Source: Pohlia nutans
Lineage: Eukaryota; Streptophyta; Bryopsida; Bryales; Mniaceae
Assembly: GCA_022496805.1 (NCBI GenBank)
Contig: CM040094.1
Coordinates: 9,633,501-9,697,500, forward strand
DNA length: 64,000 bases
Direction: 5' to 3'
Shown here: piece after piece, positions 11,301 to 22,440 of the stretch
How positions within the stretch are numbered: the stretch's first letter is position 1
Layout of the letters: each line of letters starts with the position of its first letter
Translations under genes and position numbers: made by a program
Notes under the pieces: generated by a model
What the model was told of the DNA's origin: nothing
The model's input: only the letters and a program-made list of their open reading frames with translations
The model's database searches: none

Positions 11301-14300
11301 ATGGATCTGAAGAAGGTGTTCGATCAGACCATCCGGGAGCTGTGAGTTTCGGTTGCCTTCTTGTTTTTGCGGTGCATTGTCACGATCTGTGGTTAGTAGG
11401 GTAAGAGCTACGAAGCCGCTAGCTCTTCGGTGAGTTTAGGGCTTGTTGCTTTTCACTGAATCGCGACATGCATCCGGTTTTGTGTGCAGGAAACGGGAGG
11501 TTAATAAGAAGGTGCTGAAAGTGCCCGAGATTGAAGTGAAGGTAAGGATCTATGGCATTTGCGTACTGGAGTGCTCTTTCTTTTAGTTTAGTACCCGTTT
11601 TCTAAGTTGAAGATGGCGGATCTGGAAATGAGAACTGCAAAAACAGCGATGCCGCTCTTGTTTTGTTGGTTTCGAGCCGCCCTGGATGGATTTTTATGAA
11701 TTTGGACACCGCGAAACAGGAATTTCACTCAAGGGGGTTCTATTAGCACATGTGGAAACAATATGACGGATTCTCAAGAAATGTGCAATTATGGAGTTGA
11801 GTGTACGTGAGGCGGTTTGGCATGGAGCATTTTGCTTTTAGGTCTAGCTAGTGAGGAATTTTTCTCATTTTAGTGTTGCTCTACCCCCGGAAATGTAGAC
11901 AGACCTCTGGTACAGACTACTTTACCCCCTTTTTTGGTGGTTTTGGCGGAGATCTCAATTTTGGTGGTTTTGGTAGATATTGGAAGCGACCAGCAACGAG
12001 CCATGGGGTCCGCATGGAACAATTATGGGCGACATCGCTCAGGCCACTCGCAATTTGTACGTACCTCTGGATTGTGCTACCACACTATTATTGACTGTAA
12101 CACACTTTTCATACATTCCAACTCTCTCGTAGTTAATATGGCTAGTCAAATTAATGAGGTCTCAATATGTGTTATGTATTCACGCATATGTTTTACTTTG
12201 CTTCGAATTCACTTGAGTTTCTTGTCTGCATTGCGCAGCAACGACTATCAGATGATAATGACGGTCTTGTACAAGCGTCTGAACGACACGGGGAGCAAAT
12301 GGCGCCATGTCTACAAGGTAGTTCTAATTTCAACATCATGGAAACCACCTTGTCTGTATGAAAATGGCTTTCAGCTGTAAATGACCTTTTTCCCGTTTTC
12401 GAGAGGATTCAAAACATGTTATGAATTGCTGAAGTTCAAAGTAGTAGGGTCCCAATTACAAGCCTAGACTATACTTGAATCAAGAGTATTTTAACTTGAA
12501 GTCTGGAGCTGGTTATGGAAGTATTATTGACTGTGATAGAAACTAGATCATGTATTTGGATGACTTTTCAACACACGGGAAAGGGGGTTCTACTGGAGGA
12601 TCTGACTCTGTAGTGTCTTGCAGGCTTTGACAGTTTTGGAATATTTGGTCGCAAATGGCGCGGAGAGGGTCATTGATGAACTTCAAGAGCACACGTATCA
12701 GATTCAGGTATATATTGTGAACTGCACATTTAACTTCTTTTTGACAACATGAATATCAGAATATTTCTTACTTCAAATAACGGAGTGGTGAATATGCCTA
12801 GATTTATAACTTTACTTCACCTTTGCCTTGAAAAGAAAGGTATCTGAAAAGGATTCCGAAGTAGAGGTTACTTTTGACATGTGCGTCAGATTCCAAAAGG
12901 GACATGGATATTTATGTTCAATTTGGCTTTCCTTGTGTTAACACTGATTTCTTTTTTTTCCTTTCACGATCAGACATTGTGCGATTTCCAATATCTAGAG
13001 AGTAGTGGCAAGGACCAGGGAATCAATGTGCGGAAGAAAGCGCAGACTCTGGTCGCTTTGATCAAAGATAAAGACCGAATCCGTGAAGTGAGGAGCAAAG
13101 CTGCAGCCAATCGAGACAAGTAAACAATCTATAGATTTTGCTTTCCCTATTTGAATCTTCATAAACAATTAACAGGCTCAAATAACATGCATCTAAACCA
13201 AACATCTATCATCAAGCAGCTTTGGATCGAAAGACTTCCATTTGCCCAATTTTATTGATTTTTTAACCCGTAAAGGACCAAGACGCCCAAATGTTTCATA
13301 GCAGTTTTGAGAAGGTCCTATAAATAATCCCTTTGTTCAAATCTATTTAATTTTTTGACCAACTCATACAATGTTGTTCACTGATTGTAGTGATATAAAA
13401 CTTGGTCTCATTTAAATTATGATCACTTGAATTTGACATTTTAAAACCATGAATTTTAGGTCCTTTAGGGGTTAAACCAACACATGCAATGTTCTTTGGT
13501 GTTTCTGGTGCTATATAATTTGGCTCCATCTGAATGCTCTTTTTCACAACAAGAGCAATTGAATTAAAATCTTTTATAATCCCTAAAGGACTAAGACGCC
13601 CTAACTAGGCCTCATGTTTCATAGCAGTTTTGAGTAGGTCCTATGAAAAAATCCTTTTGCTCAAATCTATTTATTTTTTTGTCAATCTAACGTTGCGAGC
13701 TACCATTTCAGGTATCGTGGCGTGTCGAGCACTGGAATGACACACCGATCAAGCTCATACGCAAGCACTGGGGGAGGTTACGGTGACAGAGACAGAGATG
13801 ACGACCGATATGGGGGAAGCCGTGGAGGACGAGATGAATACGATTACGGCGGTGGGAGGAACAGTGGCCGAGATGGTGATCGGTACAGGGACGATGACTC
13901 ATATCGCAGGGACCGAGACAGCGGATCTCGTGACCGGGATGGATCGAAGGAACGTGAAGCTTATGGATCATCTAAGGGAGGTGATCGGTATGGCTCCAAG
14001 GGAGCTGATGAGTATGGCTCCAAGGGAGCTGAACGCTACGAGAAGTACGAGAGCAGTCCTTCGAGTAACCGTGACAGAGGCTACGATGATGATGACAGCT
14101 TTTCTTCCAGGTACTCCCTCCGTCCCAAAGTTAGTCATGTTTGAAATTCATGTTTGAAAGTGCTTATTTAAGTAGGTAAAAAAAAACTTCCTTGTGGCTA
14201 ATTTTATTTAGGTTGCAATGAACACATGCAATGTTCTTCAATCATTCTAGTGACATAATTTGGAACCTTTTTTAATCATGTTTCTTACAATATGATCAAT

Positions 14301-17300
14301 GAAATTGGCTCAAAGAAATACCGAGCAAACAAGTTGGACAATAACTTTGGGACGGAGGAAGTAATTGAAATACTTTCATTGAGTTATTCTACAGCCACCA
14401 GGGTTGAGTGCTGATCAGGAATCACCCAGTATATGTTCTATGTAGTGACTATTCCAGAGGTGTACATTTTAGGGTGTGGTGTCTCTTGAGCAGCACTTCT
14501 CGTATGCATAAATTAGCGTTTATAAAAAATTCAGCTTATGAAATTCATAGAAAAAAAGTAGTCTTATGAATCTCACGTCAAATAAACAAGAGAATATAGT
14601 TTAAAAGTTTTGAAGTATACATTGCCACGTTTCTCAGTGCTTGCATGTGGCAGTATATCTACTGGTGACTTGTAAATTGTAATGAAACTCAGTCTCTCAA
14701 ACTGTGATCATTGATGAATTTTTGTGTCCTACTTATGTAGCTTATCGATTCTGTTGTTACTTCAGGAATGGCAAGGCAAAGGGCGGATCTACGCCACCTC
14801 CTGCGTATGAGGAAGCTGTGCAGAGGGGTCCAGCTGATGAGGACAGGTGGGTTGGGATTCAAGCTACACAACCATCTGTTTGCAGTGTTCTTTCTGACTG
14901 CTTGCAAGGGTGCATTTTGACTCTGGTCTGTCGACAACTAATGGTGTTTACTTGTGTACAGGGATGAGGGTCAAGGGGTGGCTGCAGCGGTGGCCAGAGC
15001 TCAGAGCAGTCAGGTAGAGGCTCCTGTGGAGACCGCACCAGAGACCGTGACAAAAACCAACGGAGGTGGCTCATATTTTGCAAGCCACGCAGCAGATGAT
15101 GATTTTGACGATTTCGATCCTCGTGGGACTTTTACTGCTACTCCTGGTACAACCCGCACTTCTTTTTTTGACATGGCACATATACAGTCATTATCTACGA
15201 ATAATTCGGCCTGGTATTTAGGAAGCTAAGATGTTTCCATAGCTGGTTCTCTAGTATTTCTCTGCGAGAAGTTTTACCTCTTGTTTGAGATATATTGATG
15301 CATGGGATTCTTTACTTATCTGCTTTACTCTCGGGATGGTTGCAGCCCCTGCAGCAAGTCAGCCAAGTGAAAACATTTTTCCTGAATCGGGAGCTACATC
15401 TTTCTTCCCTGAGTCAACTCCTGCACCCGCTCCTGCCCCTGCACCCGCTGCACCCAAAGCCTTGGGTGGCCTCGAGGACCTTTTTGGTGATGTCAGTTTT
15501 GGTGCCGCTCCTGCTCCTGCCCCTGCCCAAGCTCCTCCTGCTCCCAGCAACTTCACGAATAGTCAGGTACATATGGTTAACCCCAAAGCGTCACAAACGC
15601 CTGAACTGGGCATCGTGCTTTCTTTTAGCATTTTCTGGGTGTGTCATATGGGGACTTTCTTCTGTTCAATTTTATTGTCTTTGCCCTTCCAGGGGAGAGA
15701 CTACGTAAACGCTTCGTTTTGAAGTAGTTATGTGGCTGAACAGTACAAACAAGGTGTTAAAGTAATTATAGGGTAAGTACTAAGGTAGAGACTACGCGAC
15801 TAGCCGCTTGTTTATATTCTAACCAACAGGAAATGACAAGAAGTCATAATTCTATGAAGTTTACTAGCAGTAATTTGATTGGGGTTTATGATATGGTGAT
15901 GCAGGTGCAATCAAATGATTTATTTGGAGACTCGTTCCTAGCAACCCCGTCAACTGCATCTGATGGATTTGGCGCGTCAGCATTCCAAGCTCCTCCAGCT
16001 CCAGCAGCGGCCCCTGCATACCAAGCTCCAGTAGCGGCCCCTGTATCAGACCCGTTCGGTGGCTCCTCGTTTGCACTGGCCCCTCCTCCCCCACCACCCC
16101 CTGCTTATAACCAGCCACCTGCTCCTCCTGCTAGCAACAATTCTTTTCCGAGTTACGGTGCGCCGAATGGCAATGGCATGAACGGAAACATGTTCGGCCA
16201 GTCGGCGACTCCATTCGACTCTGGATTCTCTGGGCAGGGCTTCAACAACAACAACACCCAGGCTCACACTCGTCACCAATCTTTCGGCGACCCCTTTGGA
16301 GCCCCACAGAACACCAGCTTGAATAGATCCGCCTCGGCTCCACTCCCGCCTCCACAGCAACCGGCAAAGAAAGAATTCGGCCCAGTGAAATCTGCCATTT
16401 GGGGAGACACTCTGAGCATGGGCCTCGTTGATCTCAACATTGCAGGACGTAAGGCTCTCAACTCCCTAAACTCGTTTCAGTTTTAGAATCCCCGGTTAAC
16501 TTGATAAAGTCATCAATGGCAAGTTCTAACAGGAAATTGGATCTACATTAAACTAACGGTGAGTTCATGCTGATTTGATGTAAACTGTCAATGACACTGA
16601 CATATGAATTCAACACCGTATAAATTACACTAACGTGAAAACTAATGTCTATTAACTTTGTAAATCTCATTGGGGAGTCTTTTGATATGATTGATGTTGA
16701 CTGTGATTAGGCCAGATAGGAACCACGAGGCTCTTCTGCACTTTCTCTTTTCTTTTTCGCTGTGTCTCTACTTTATCAAGTTCATGGTTTAACGCATGAA
16801 TAGACTTAACATATGAATTTAGCACCGTATGAATTACACTAACATCAACAGAACCTGAGGACTAAATGAATCTAATAACTTTGTAAATCTGATTGGTTGA
16901 GTCTTTTCTTTGACTGATTGGGCCAGACATGAGGATTCTTCTGCACTTTCGTTTTTTGATCTTTTTCTGGGACTCTTCTTCTTAATCAAGTTCGTGGTTT
17001 CCTCACTAGAAGTTCTTGTGTTGTGCAGCCAAAGTGAATCCACTCAACGACCTTGGAATCCAGTTGACAGATCCCACGTTGAAGAACGAGCTATGGGGAG
17101 CTGACAACCCAAAGCAGGCACAGAAGAAGACCACGTCCAGTTCCGGAATGGGAATGGGAATGAGCATGGGAAAGGCAATGGGATCAGGCTCCGGCCTGGG
17201 CAGAGCAGGCGCCAGCTCACTACCTCCTCCGATGCCTGCCATGAGACCACCTATGGCACCGGGCATGGGCTTCAACCCGGGTATGGGCATGGGTATGAAC

Positions 17301-17486
17301 CCTCAGATGGGCTTCAACATGGGAATGGGCCTCAACCCGGGTATGGGCGTTTCGCCCGGCATGGGCATGGGGATGGGCGTGGGCATGGGCCCTCAAATGG
17401 GCATGGGAATGAACCAGATGGCTCCCAACATGCAAATGGGTGGCTACCCCAACCAGCAGCAACAACAGTACAACGGCTATAGGTAG
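11301..17486 (+). CDS. Epsin-type clathrin adaptor (ENTH domain), 12 exons
   Basis: Exons by GT-AG sites and phase: 11301-11341, 11490-11541, 11977-12056, 12239-12317, 12624-12707, 12974-13119, 13712-14110, 14766-14846, 14962-15146, 15346-15566, 15905-16448, 17029-17486; they join without a stop to give 789 aa. Residues 1 to about 160 form an ENTH domain ([72 protein letters not shown]), which binds phosphoinositides and bends membranes. An Arg/Asp/Gly/Tyr-rich linker follows, then [12 protein letters not shown], repeated APAP stretches, and DLFGD and DPFG motifs expected to bind adaptors and clathrin. The segment [15 protein letters not shown] is conserved in plant epsins. The last about 110 residues are a Met/Gly repeat ending in a Gln run. 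Expected to act in post-Golgi or endocytic vesicle budding. Introns 6 and 7 carry MITEs. Confidence 0.93.
13263..13475 (+). mobile_element. TTAA-flanked MITE in epsin intron 6, 213 bp
   Basis: Ends TTAACCCGTAAAGGACC and GGTCCTTTAGGGGTTAA, flanked by TTAA. The first part (CATAGCAGTTTTGAGAAGGTCC) recurs in the partial copy at 13577-13690 and its termini match the elements in the CLT introns (47458-47686, 52306 onward). Non-coding and removed by splicing. Confidence 0.85.
13577..13690 (+). repeat. Partial copy of the 13263-13475 element
   Basis: Starts CCCTAAAGGACTAAGACGCCC and continues CATAGCAGTTTTGAGTAGGTCC and CTCAAATCTATTTATTTTTTTG, parallel to the first half of the element at 13263-13475. 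The right half is missing. It ends just before the acceptor of epsin intron 6 (AG at 13710-13711), so it supplies part of the pyrimidine tract region. Confidence 0.7.
14114..14361 (+). mobile_element. Stowaway MITE at the epsin intron 7 donor, 248 bp
   Basis: Classic Stowaway termini CTCCCTCCGTCCCAAAGTTA and TAACTTTGGGACGGAGGAAG, flanked by TA (14112-14113 and 14362-14363). Exon 7 ends at 14110 and the donor GT is 14111-14112, so the T of the donor is also the T of the left TA copy and the MITE begins at intron base 4. Related to the copy at 55457-56130. Confidence 0.93.
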
Positions 17487-18927
17487 AGTTTTTTGTCCAT
17501 TGAAATTTCCAATTGGTTATTGTGTATCTGAGGCAGGGAATAGTTTTGCCACAGCTGCTTATCAGCTGATGGTTAGTTAGTATTGAATGAATTAGGGTTC
17601 AGTAGTAGTAGCGCCCACTATGATGATGGGGCAATTCTTCATTGCAAGTTTGGTCTTGAGAGCAAGGTGACTGCCGATCTTTCTGTAGTCGTGCAATAAG
17701 GTTGGGTAAGCTTAATTAATTAATACTACTACCTCCCCATTCCATAGGCTATTGCGATGGAGATCAGTTTTTGTATCTAGAGAACAACTCGTGTTGGGTC
17801 CCTCGTGTTGGGTTCGCATTCCACATCTTTTCTTAAGATTGTTTTTATATCAATAAATTTTTATTAGTACCTTGTACCCCGTCTTGTTCTTGATGATGTG
17901 CGAATTTTCTGAAATCCTGTGTCTGTACAGGCTGTACCCATTGCACTCCCCCCTTGATAGCCCATGCTGTGTATGCTTCATTGTCTTTCAGACCTCGAGG
18001 AGGGGGTTGGTGAAAGAGAATGTTTTTTTCGTTTTTTTTCTTTTTCGTTAGTTTTTTTATTGTTATTAGTAATCACCATCAAAAACTTACAAGAACATGT
18101 GATGTTGAACAATGATGCAAAATATGAGAGATTATGCACAACATGCTGTTCAGTTGAATGCTCGGACATTAGTTAGTCAAGCGAGAGGTTGAAAACAAGT
18201 TTAATGTTCAAAATTTTAGTATCTACTTCCAAAATACTACTTTGATGTACACATTCACTATTACATTGCATCATATTCAACCGAGTCTAAAATCCCCAAA
18301 GGTAGTTGAGCCCAAAAGCAATGCTTCCCATAATTCTTCCAAAGCGACAGTGGAAGGGTAAGTTAATGACAGAAACAGGTAGAGGTTACTTTCCACTTCG
18401 GAGTTTTGTATGAAATTGACAAATGCAAATTAGGTGTTACAAATTTTTGCAATCCTCATCAAAACCTATTTAAATGCAGTCATAATTTTTTTTTTTCGAA
18501 TTTAGCACTGCCAAAAATACCGGTAGGCCACATTGCTTAAGTTGGGTGGTCTTAGGACAATCAACCTTAACTGAGAATGTACCTTACAGCAACACAATGC
18601 ACTTTTGGAATATGATTGAGTGATCCAGGATTTGCACAACATGAAGCTTCTCTTGGGCTTTCCTTGGGGCTCCTGAAGTCTTCATTATTTGGTCTTTTGC
18701 TACAGCAGTGGCCTGGCAACACCTGCTGGTCGGGTAGCATAACATTCAGTCAAGCATTCAGTAGTTTTTGAGGCTGCTATCCTCCCTTGGATGGAATGTT
18801 GTGGAATATCCTACATCATTTCATCTTCCCAATGAAATGTTGTGGAATATCCCATATCATTTCATTCTCCCAATGAAATGATGTGGGATATTTTACATTC
18901 CATCAGTAGCTATAGGGGTACGTGGCA
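17487..18927 (+). other. Epsin 3' region and intergenic DNA with MITE fragments
   Basis: The 3' untranslated region probably ends downstream of CAATAAATTTTTATTAG near 17850. At about 18380-18575 is a repeat found inverted at 60966-61155 (GCAATCCTCATCAAAACCTATTT, GGACAATCAACCTTAA). At 18790-18902 copies of AATGAAATGATGTGGGATATT and its complement form a hairpin of about 20-bp stem. No gene seen. Confidence 0.5.
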
Positions 18928-19873
18928 TTAACCCCTAAAATTCCTTGACTGTATTCTCACAAAAAACCATGAAAAACGCTGCATTTGAAAGTTGCAGAAG
19001 AAATCATATGTTTTTTTAGTTTTTTCATCATTTAACCGTAAGATCTAATACCCAACTTGAATTTTCATGTGAGCACAAAATTTGAGAGCAGAATGACCAT
19101 TAGATTCTTAGATTATAAGGATCAAAGTTGCAAAAGAAGATTTTTTTCAATCCGGTGACAAATTTGAACTTTAGAAATTAATATCAATTTTTTTGAATGG
19201 GTTAGGAATTCATTGAATGGCAAGGCCATGTTAACAATTGAGTCGGGAATTGAGTTAACCCCTAAGCGTCCCATGGGGATAGTAGATACGTGGTCGTATG
19301 AATGGCATTTGCTATCTACAAGAAGCTCTACATTGGGATCTCAATAACTCATTGAAACGGCATTGATGTAAATTTCAGCTTCTGTGTTGAATTCAAACCT
19401 AGATAGATAGATAGAAACACCAACCCAAAGAAATGGGCCGGTGTGAATAAAGTGTCCGTTCGTAATGTCAATGACCCGATGCCCACGGGACAAAGGGACA
19501 TTGGAACAATACTACTCTCCCTTTTCGAGGATGGACACTATAGTAACCAAAACAAAGTAACAGTAACAATAACAAAGAAATGATGGGTGATTACTAGTTT
19601 GTATAAAGGTATGCTTAGTGTTAAGTTTTATCGCCAAGTCATGAGTTCTTTGGTTGGTTGGTGAAGGGCGTTGTATCACGATTATGTGATCCGGGTTTGA
19701 AACCAGTTGGGCTCGTTGAGCAGTGGTGTGATACACATGGCTTGGTGCTGCTAGTGAATTATTATGGCAGGAAAGTTGTACCAACCAACCGGCCCCACCT
19801 ATCCCCTGAGACAAGCTGAGCTAGTGAATTTGAAGAGTGGCTAGCAGTGGTTTTCACCACTACCACCCCTCTT

Positions 19874-20602
19874 TTAATGTACTACGTCTGTTGGTATTGT
19901 TTGATTATTTTTTATACTTCTTTTATGTAAAAGGATAGATCCGGCATACTGTATGGCAATGGTATTTATTGCTTTGAATGTGTGTATTATGGAGGTTTCA
20001 CACATGTTGAATTTAGTTTCAAGTAGTTTCATTGAGGGGACGTGTGTGGTTCCTCTAGCACAAGTTGTAATGACTATAATGGGATCCACCTTCCAGCCTT
20101 GTTGTATGATATTGTTGATTAGAGGTTGGTATTTAAAAAAAATTCTGCCAATTGTTTCTGGTGGAAATCTGTCGTTTGTGTATGTGAATTCTATAAATTG
20201 TATGGTTAGGTTATCATCGGGGTTTAGAGGCAGTGGGCTTTGGTATGGTAGACCTTTAATGCATAATATATCTAGTTTGAATTTGGCATTACAATGACAT
20301 CTTTGTTGATTACAAGTACATGGTAATAACCATGGAGGAACTGTATTTTCTTGTGGGTTATTGTTGAATGTGCCTGCATTCATGAGAGTGTAGCATCTTG
20401 ATTTATTTGAGGATAATATTAATTTTCTTAATTCCCATACCGCTTTATTGTGTCTTTTGGTTCTTAGTGCGTGTATATGGTGTTGTTTGCATAGTAAAAG
20501 TACATGTAGCCATGTATCTGCATCTTGTGAATTACATATGGGACATGTTTTGGAGGGGAACCTTTGTATGCCGAAAATTAATTGTTTTTCGACATTACCC
20601 AT
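19874..20602 (-). pseudogene. LINE ORF2 C-terminal segment (zinc-binding region)
   Basis: 242 residues open on the minus strand. Near its start CPICNSQDADTWLHVLLLC gives the C-x2-C-x8-H-x4-C arrangement found after the RNase H or RT domain of many LINE ORF2 proteins (histidine in DTWLH). A second Cys-rich patch CTCNQQRCHCNAKF follows. The last 65 residues match the truncated copy at 4452-5135. It is an in-frame fragment of a broken ORF, not a free-standing gene. Confidence 0.8.
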
Positions 20603-20653
20603 GTATTGACCGGTTCTAAATTTTAATATGCTTGTTTTTTGTGCGTCTCTTAT

Positions 20654-22440
20654 TTATGGATTATTCCAAAAGTCATTGGACATTTCGTTGTCTATGATGG
20701 AGTTTGTTGTCCATTTGCTAATGTTGGGAAAGTCTTCTGCCAGTATTTCTAGGTTAGTTTCTCGGTCATGTTTCTTTATGTATTCTTCCGAACATCTAAC
20801 TGGTCCTTTGTCCGGTCTTTTGATACGACCGGGCCTTGTGTCTTTTTGGAAGTAGTACGGTGTGGTATGTGCAAATTCGTATGAACTTGCTCCTTTTTGA
20901 TAGCCTCTTTTCATGGTTCCTTCTTTTGCAAGTTGATCTGCGTGTTCATTCCCTGTAATTTTAGCGTGTGCTTTAACTTTGTATATTGTGGTTGGTTGTG
21001 TTCATTTTTTTAGCATTTTTACCATATCTTCTAATATGGTTTTGTCGGCGTGGTTGTTTTGTTGGGTTGGGTGTTTTAGTTGTGTGTTTAGAACATGTAT
21101 ACAATTGAGGCAATTAGTAAAAATGTGTGCAGGTTGATTTATGTATTTAGTGGTGATTATTGAGAGTGTTTCATGTATGGCCATTAGTTCTGCTCTGAAG
21201 CATGTTTGTAGTCCAGGCAATCTTTTTGATATTTGTACAGTGGGGTCCAACATGGAATGGCGTTTTTGGTTTCGCAGTGAGAAATGTTATAGTACTGCCA
21301 ACTTTGAAAGCCTCCCGAGAGCTCAGAAATTGGTATCTTACCACGAAATTTTTACCAAAGACTCATCTTTAAGTTAATTATATGTATGCCAAATTTCTAG
21401 GCCAAAAGATTCACCCAAATTTTTTTTCTTCAGAATCTACCAACATTGGTAGCTGTGGAAATTTTTTCACTGCTGCCAACTTTGACAGCCTCCCGAGAAT
21501 GGAAATTTTTTTCCTTACTTTGGTTTTTTTTTGGTAGAAACCAATTTGTGTTAGTAATATATGGTAAAAATCTCAAGTCTAAAATATTACTAAAAAGAAA
21601 GATATTAACAATCTACCAACACGTGTAGTTGTGGGATACAATGGGGAAACCATTTCATTCCTACCAACTTTGAATACTGCCAACTTTGAAAGCTTCGCGA
21701 GAGCTCAAAAATTGGTATTTTACCACGAAAGTTTTACCAAAGAAATATCTTTAAGTGAATTATATGTATGCCAATTTCTTTGAATTATATGAATTATATG
21801 AATTATATTTCTTTGGTAAAACTTTCGTGGTAAAATACCGATTTTTGAGCTCTCGCGAGGCTTTCAAAGTTGGCAGTATTCAAAGTTGGTAGCAATGAAA
21901 TGGTTTCCCCCATTGTTTCCCACAACTACACATGTTGGTAGATTGGGAATATCTTTGTTTTTAGTAATCTTTTAGACTTGAGATTTTTACCATATATTAC
22001 TAACACAAATTGGTTTCTACCAAAAAAAAACCAAAGTAAGGAAAAAAATTTCCATTCTCCGGAGGCTGTCAAAGTTGGCAGCAGTGAAAAACTTTCCACA
22101 GCTACCAATGTTGGTAGATTCTGAAAAAAAAAATTTGGGTGAATCTTTTGGCCTTGAAATTTGGCATACATATAATTAACTTAAAGATGAGTCTTCGGTA
22201 AAACTTTCGTGGTAAGATACCAATTTTTGAGCTCTCGGGAGGCTTTCAAAGTTGGCAGTACTAAAATATTTCTCACTGCGAAACCAAAAACGCCATTCCA
22301 TGTTGGATCCCACTGTACATCTGGTTTAGTTGAGTTGTAGATTCCATATCCAGCTTTTTCTTTTTTCTAATGGCCATCATCGGCTTCTTCAGGTGGTAAA
22401 AAGGATCCATCTGTGTTATAGCTGTATTGTGGTAGAAATT
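20654..22440 (-). pseudogene. LINE RNase H domain, split by a foldback element and stops
   Basis: Reading the minus strand: YSYNTDGSF (first Asp) near 22410, then AGYGIYNSTKPD, the 1,078-bp insertion, then VQISKRLPGLQTCFRAELMA (Glu), IFTNCLNCIHVL, and VKAHAKITGNEHADQLAKEG near 20920-20985 with the last catalytic region. Excising the insertion restores one frame across the join. The second catalytic Asp expected in the IFTD motif reads Asn, and in-frame stops occur between the first Asp and Glu and just before the last motif. Confidence 0.85.
21238..22315. mobile_element. 1,078-bp foldback element with TA duplication
   Basis: Two arms of about 510 bp (21238-21750 and 21804-22315) are near-perfect inverted complements around a spacer of about 50 bp containing repeated TGAATTATA. 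Ends are CAGTGGGGTCCAACATGG and CCATGTTGGATCCCACTG, flanked by TA (21236-21237, 22316-22317), as in Tc1/mariner MITEs. Each arm itself repeats GCCAACTTTGAAAGC and TTACCACGAAAGTTTTACC at its outer and inner ends. No coding capacity; a transcript would fold into a very long hairpin. Confidence 0.93.

Noticed and set aside
13708..14157. Overlapping frames in the epsin RDG-rich exon
   Set aside because: They are shadow frames caused by the repetitive codon content of exon 7.
21926..22171. Minus-strand frame in the foldback element, nearly the same as 21446-21628
   Set aside because: It is the mirror image produced by the two inverted arms, not a gene.
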